From contig NZ_VOQS01000005.1 of assembly GCF_007995085.1 (NCBI RefSeq), forward strand, positions 1,178,001 through 1,242,000: a stretch of DNA of 64,000 bases, read 5' to 3'. Origin of the DNA: Paraburkholderia azotifigens. Lineage in GTDB: Bacteria > Pseudomonadota > Gammaproteobacteria > Burkholderiales > Burkholderiaceae. The notes beneath the pieces are model-generated. The model had not been told where the DNA came from, made no database searches, and worked only from the letters and a program-made list of their open reading frames with translations. The position numbers were made by a program, and so were the translations under genes. Every line of letters starts with the position of its first letter. Position 1 is the stretch's first letter. Below are positions 61,595-64,000 of the stretch, piece by piece.

Positions 61595-64000
61595 TCAGAT
61601 GCCGTTGGCCATGACGGCCTGTCCGCTATCGGCATCGAGGTCGTGGGCCTGTCGGACCGCGCACGTTTCGTGCAGCAGCTGCGCGAGCCGGCGGATATCG
61701 GGTGCGTTCGATTGCATGTCGATACGCGTGCTCACGTCGGCGAGCAGCGACGCAGCCCGTGATGTCTCGCCGCGTTCGAGCAGATGGTCCGCGAAGTTCA
61801 GCACGGCGCGCAGTTCGAGCATCGGCGCATGCTGTTCCCTTGACGTCTGTATCGCGTCGAGCAGATGACGCCGCCCTTCCGTTTCGAACTCGTCGGCCAT
61901 CGCCGCGCGTCGACCCGACTGAAGCACTCGCGCCTGTTCGAGCGCCGTGACGCCCAGCACGCGCTGAAGCTCGGCGATGAAGAAATGCTCGCCATGCGCC
62001 TCGCAGTACTCGAGCGCCTCGTCGAGTCGCATCCGCGCTTCGGCGATGCGCCCCGTGCGCGCCAGCGTCTCAGCGCATAACGTGATCATTGGCGTGAGCA
62101 CGCGCCGGAAGCCGCATGACATCAGGCGTTGCAGCGCCGCTTCGAGCTTCGCGAGACCGGCGTGCGGATGTCCCTGAAGAATGTCGAGGTGGGCTGCGTG
62201 GCACTCGGCATACGCTTGCCAGATCTCGAAGCGGTTCAATGCGACCTGCGATTGCAGCACGGCGAGATAGCGCGACGCCGCTTCGAGTTCGCCGCTATAC
62301 AGCGCGATGGGCACGGCGGCCACCGCGAGCACGTGGCTGAGCGACGGCTCCAGCATGTCGGGCCGAATCGAATTGACGACGTTCTCGACGAGCTGCATCG
62401 CCTGCTCGGGATGGCCTTGCATCCACACGATGCGCGCGAGCGTGCCGTTGCCGAAGTTGAACGGATCGACGGGAAGACCGATGGGGCCCGGCGCCGCCGG
62501 CCCGAGTTCCGTCAGCGCGGCAATGGCCCGCTCGAGCCGCACGCGCGCCTGCTCGTGCTCGCCGAAGCAGTGCAGCGAGACGGCAATCATTTCGGCGCCG
62601 AGCACCTGTTGCCACGGCGTGCCGCAGCGCTCCGCGAATGCCTGGAAACGCGTCGCGAAACGGAACGACGCATGAATGTCCGAGCGCGCGAGCGTCGAAT
62701 TCCATGCGCCCCAAAGCGCGCGCGCTTCGAAGGCTTCGTCGCGCGCCTCGCGTGCGAGCACCAGCACGCGTTTCCACAGCGGCCCCGCTTCGTGCATCGG
62801 GCCGCCCGCGTGCAGCAGTGTCGACGCATACGCGGAGCACAGGCGCATTTCGCACAGGCTGTCGACGGATCCGCGCGGCAGCGCGTCGAGCGCGGCCAGT
62901 GCGCGTCCCGAGCGCTCATGGCATTCGTGCAGCAGCGAGCCGTGCATCAGCGTGCCCACGAGCGATCCCGCCAGCGCCACGCCGAGCGCCGGATTGCCGC
63001 CCGGTGAGAAGGCCCATTCGAAGGCGGCGCGTGCGTCGTCGAGCGCAAGGCGAGGTTCGGTGGCAGGCAGCCCCTGCGCGATTTCGCCGACGGGCAGCCT
63101 GCCGTGCTCGATCCGTTCCTGCAGGTATTGCATGTGCCGCGACGCGATGCGCTGCAGCTCGCCCTCGTCGCGCAGCTTTTCCATCGCGTACGCGCGCGTG
63201 GATTCCGTCAGCCGGTATTGCGCTATCGCGCCGCAGAACTCGACGGACAACAGCGATTTGGTGGCCAGCTCGCTCAGGCTCGAAATGACGCCGGCGATGG
63301 GCATGTCGGGTTCGGTGGCGACCGTGCAGACGGCGTCGAAAGTAAATGCACCCGCGAAGAACCCGAGCCGCCTGAACAGCATCCGCGAGGTCCCGTCGAG
63401 CAGCGCGTAGCTCCAGTCGAAGGTCGCGCGCAGCGTCTGATGGCGCGGCAGCGCCGAGCGCAGCCCGCCCGTCAGCAGGTTCAGGCGGTCGTCGAGACGC
63501 GACGCCACGCCTTCGACGCCGAGCGTTGCCACGCGCGCGGCCGCGAGTTCGATGGCGAGCGGAAGGCCTTCGAGCCGCCGGCAGATTTCGCCGACAAGGC
63601 GAAGCGCGTCTTCGTCGGCGGCGCATTCGGGCGCGGCCGATTTCGCACGGCTCAGGAACAGTTCGACGGCCGAGTGCGCGAGGATCGCGCTGGCCGGCGA
63701 GTCGCTCGCGGGCACCGCAAGCGGCTCGATGCGAAACACGGACTCGGCCCAGATGTGCAGCGGCTCACGGCTCGTCACCAGCACGCGCAGCGCGTGTGCG
63801 CGCGCGGTAAGCGCTTCGACGAGCGTCGCGATCACGTCGATCACGTGCTCGGCGTTGTCGAGCACGAGCAGGCACGGCGCGGCAGCGAGCACGTCGGCGA
63901 GCCGCTCCTGGCTCAGATAGTCGTCGCAGGCGTCGATCCGCAATGCGCCCGCCAGCGTCTTCAGCACGGCCTCGCGCGTCGACGCCTTCGCCAGTTCGAC
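61595..64000 (-). CDS. second STAND ATPase regulator, N-terminus beyond the window
   Basis: About 801 residues are visible and the frame runs off the right edge. Walker B is PCLLVLDNAEHV, followed by VTSREPLHIWAESVF and GLPLAIELAAARVATLGV. LTGGLRSALPRHQTLRATFDWSY is almost the same as in the regulator at 57279-60059 (LTGGRRTALPRHQTLKATLDWSY), so the two are paralogues. The rest is TPR-like helical repeats. A winged-helix N-terminus is expected but not visible. It is upstream of the haloperoxidase-like gene and its promoter box. Confidence 0.88.
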   Translation of the reverse strand, partial: VELAKASTREAVLKTLAGALRIDACDDYLSQERLADVLAAAPCLLVLDNAEHVIDVIATLVEALTARAHALRVLVTSREPLHIWAESVFRIEPLAVPASDSPASAILAHSAVELFLSRAKSAAPECAADEDALRLVGEICRRLEGLPLAIELAAARVATLGVEGVASRLDDRLNLLTGGLRSALPRHQTLRATFDWSYALLDGTSRMLFRRLGFFAGAFTFDAVCTVATEPDMPIAGVISSLSELATKSLLSVEFCGAIAQYRLTESTRAYAMEKLRDEGELQRIASRHMQYLQERIEHGRLPVGEIAQGLPATEPRLALDDARAAFEWAFSPGGNPALGVALAGSLVGTLMHGSLLHECHERSGRALAALDALPRGSVDSLCEMRLCSAYASTLLHAGGPMHEAGPLWKRVLVLAREARDEAFEARALWGAWNSTLARSDIHASFRFATRFQAFAERCGTPWQQVLGAEMIAVSLHCFGEHEQARVRLERAIAALTELGPAAPGPIGLPVDPFNFGNGTLARIVWMQGHPEQAMQLVENVVNSIRPDMLEPSLSHVLAVAAVPIALYSGELEAASRYLAVLQSQVALNRFEIWQAYAECHAAHLDILQGHPHAGLAKLEAALQRLMSCGFRRVLTPMITLCAETLARTGRIAEARMRLDEALEYCEAHGEHFFIAELQRVLGVTALEQARVLQSGRRAAMADEFETEGRRHLLDAIQTSREQHAPMLELRAVLNFADHLLERGETSRAASLLADVSTRIDMQSNAPDIRRLAQLLHETCAVRQAHDLDADSGQAVMANGI

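Overview
The window is a 64 kb piece of a high-GC betaproteobacterial genome. It is most likely from the Burkholderiaceae, in or near Paraburkholderia/Caballeronia. The evidence is its gene families: OmpC-type Burkholderia porin, DUF4148 and DUF3331 small proteins, XapX, YoaK, many LysR regulators, and hairpin-bearing intergenic repeats. The density of sugar-acid, amine, aromatic and detoxification genes, with no ribosomal, tRNA or cell-division genes, suggests an accessory chromosome or megaplasmid. That last point is inference. No tRNA, rRNA or CRISPR array was seen.

Layout. 1-3.8 kb: a minus-strand catabolic operon (MFS transporter, lactonase-like metallo-beta-lactamase, hydroxybutyrate-dehydrogenase-like SDR, MmgE/PrpD protein cut by the window edge) behind a strong promoter carrying a GntR-like operator. 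4-9.4 kb: porin, HAD phosphatase, HDOD protein, DUF3331, TetR. 9.6-12.3 kb: LysR divergent from an isochorismatase/flavodoxin/DUF1330 operon. 12.4-18 kb: M14 carboxypeptidase, then a subtilase and a PAP2/haloperoxidase-like protein with a Gly-Gly-Ala tail. 18-21.3 kb: a TPR adenylate cyclase beside a response regulator that carries its own cyclic-nucleotide-binding domain. 21.4-27.6 kb: chrA, a DegP-like protease, an alcohol dehydrogenase and a membrane diguanylate cyclase. 28-36 kb: small exported proteins, glutaminase plus amino-acid permease, an acyltransferase and an FtsH paralogue. 36-42 kb: aroQ plus a Gfo/Idh/MocA dehydrogenase with a divergent LysR, then LysR, a DsbA-like protein and MFS. 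42.3-46.2 kb: a ketodeoxyuronate module, kdgT divergent from kduI-kduD-kdgR, with two matching operators in the shared promoter region.

47.3-49.9 kb is a repeat island. It holds one inverted and two tandem direct copies of a hairpin-bearing repeat. The tandem copies carry a duplicated 3' end of the neighbouring porin gene. One copy is interrupted by a complete IS5-family element, with a 4-bp target duplication at the base of the hairpin.

49.8-64 kb, all on the minus strand, has two large winged-helix/STAND-ATPase regulators. Each is followed directly by a nearly identical promoter element (direct TTAA repeats, fixed spacing, conserved -35 and -10) and then by an enzyme gene. One enzyme is an exported haloperoxidase-like hydrolase. 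The other is a YcaC-like hydrolase heading a run of YtcJ amidohydrolase, DoxX, HD protein, XapX, YoaK, an exported VOC protein and an alginate-export-type porin. This duplicated regulator-promoter-enzyme arrangement is the most interesting feature of the window.
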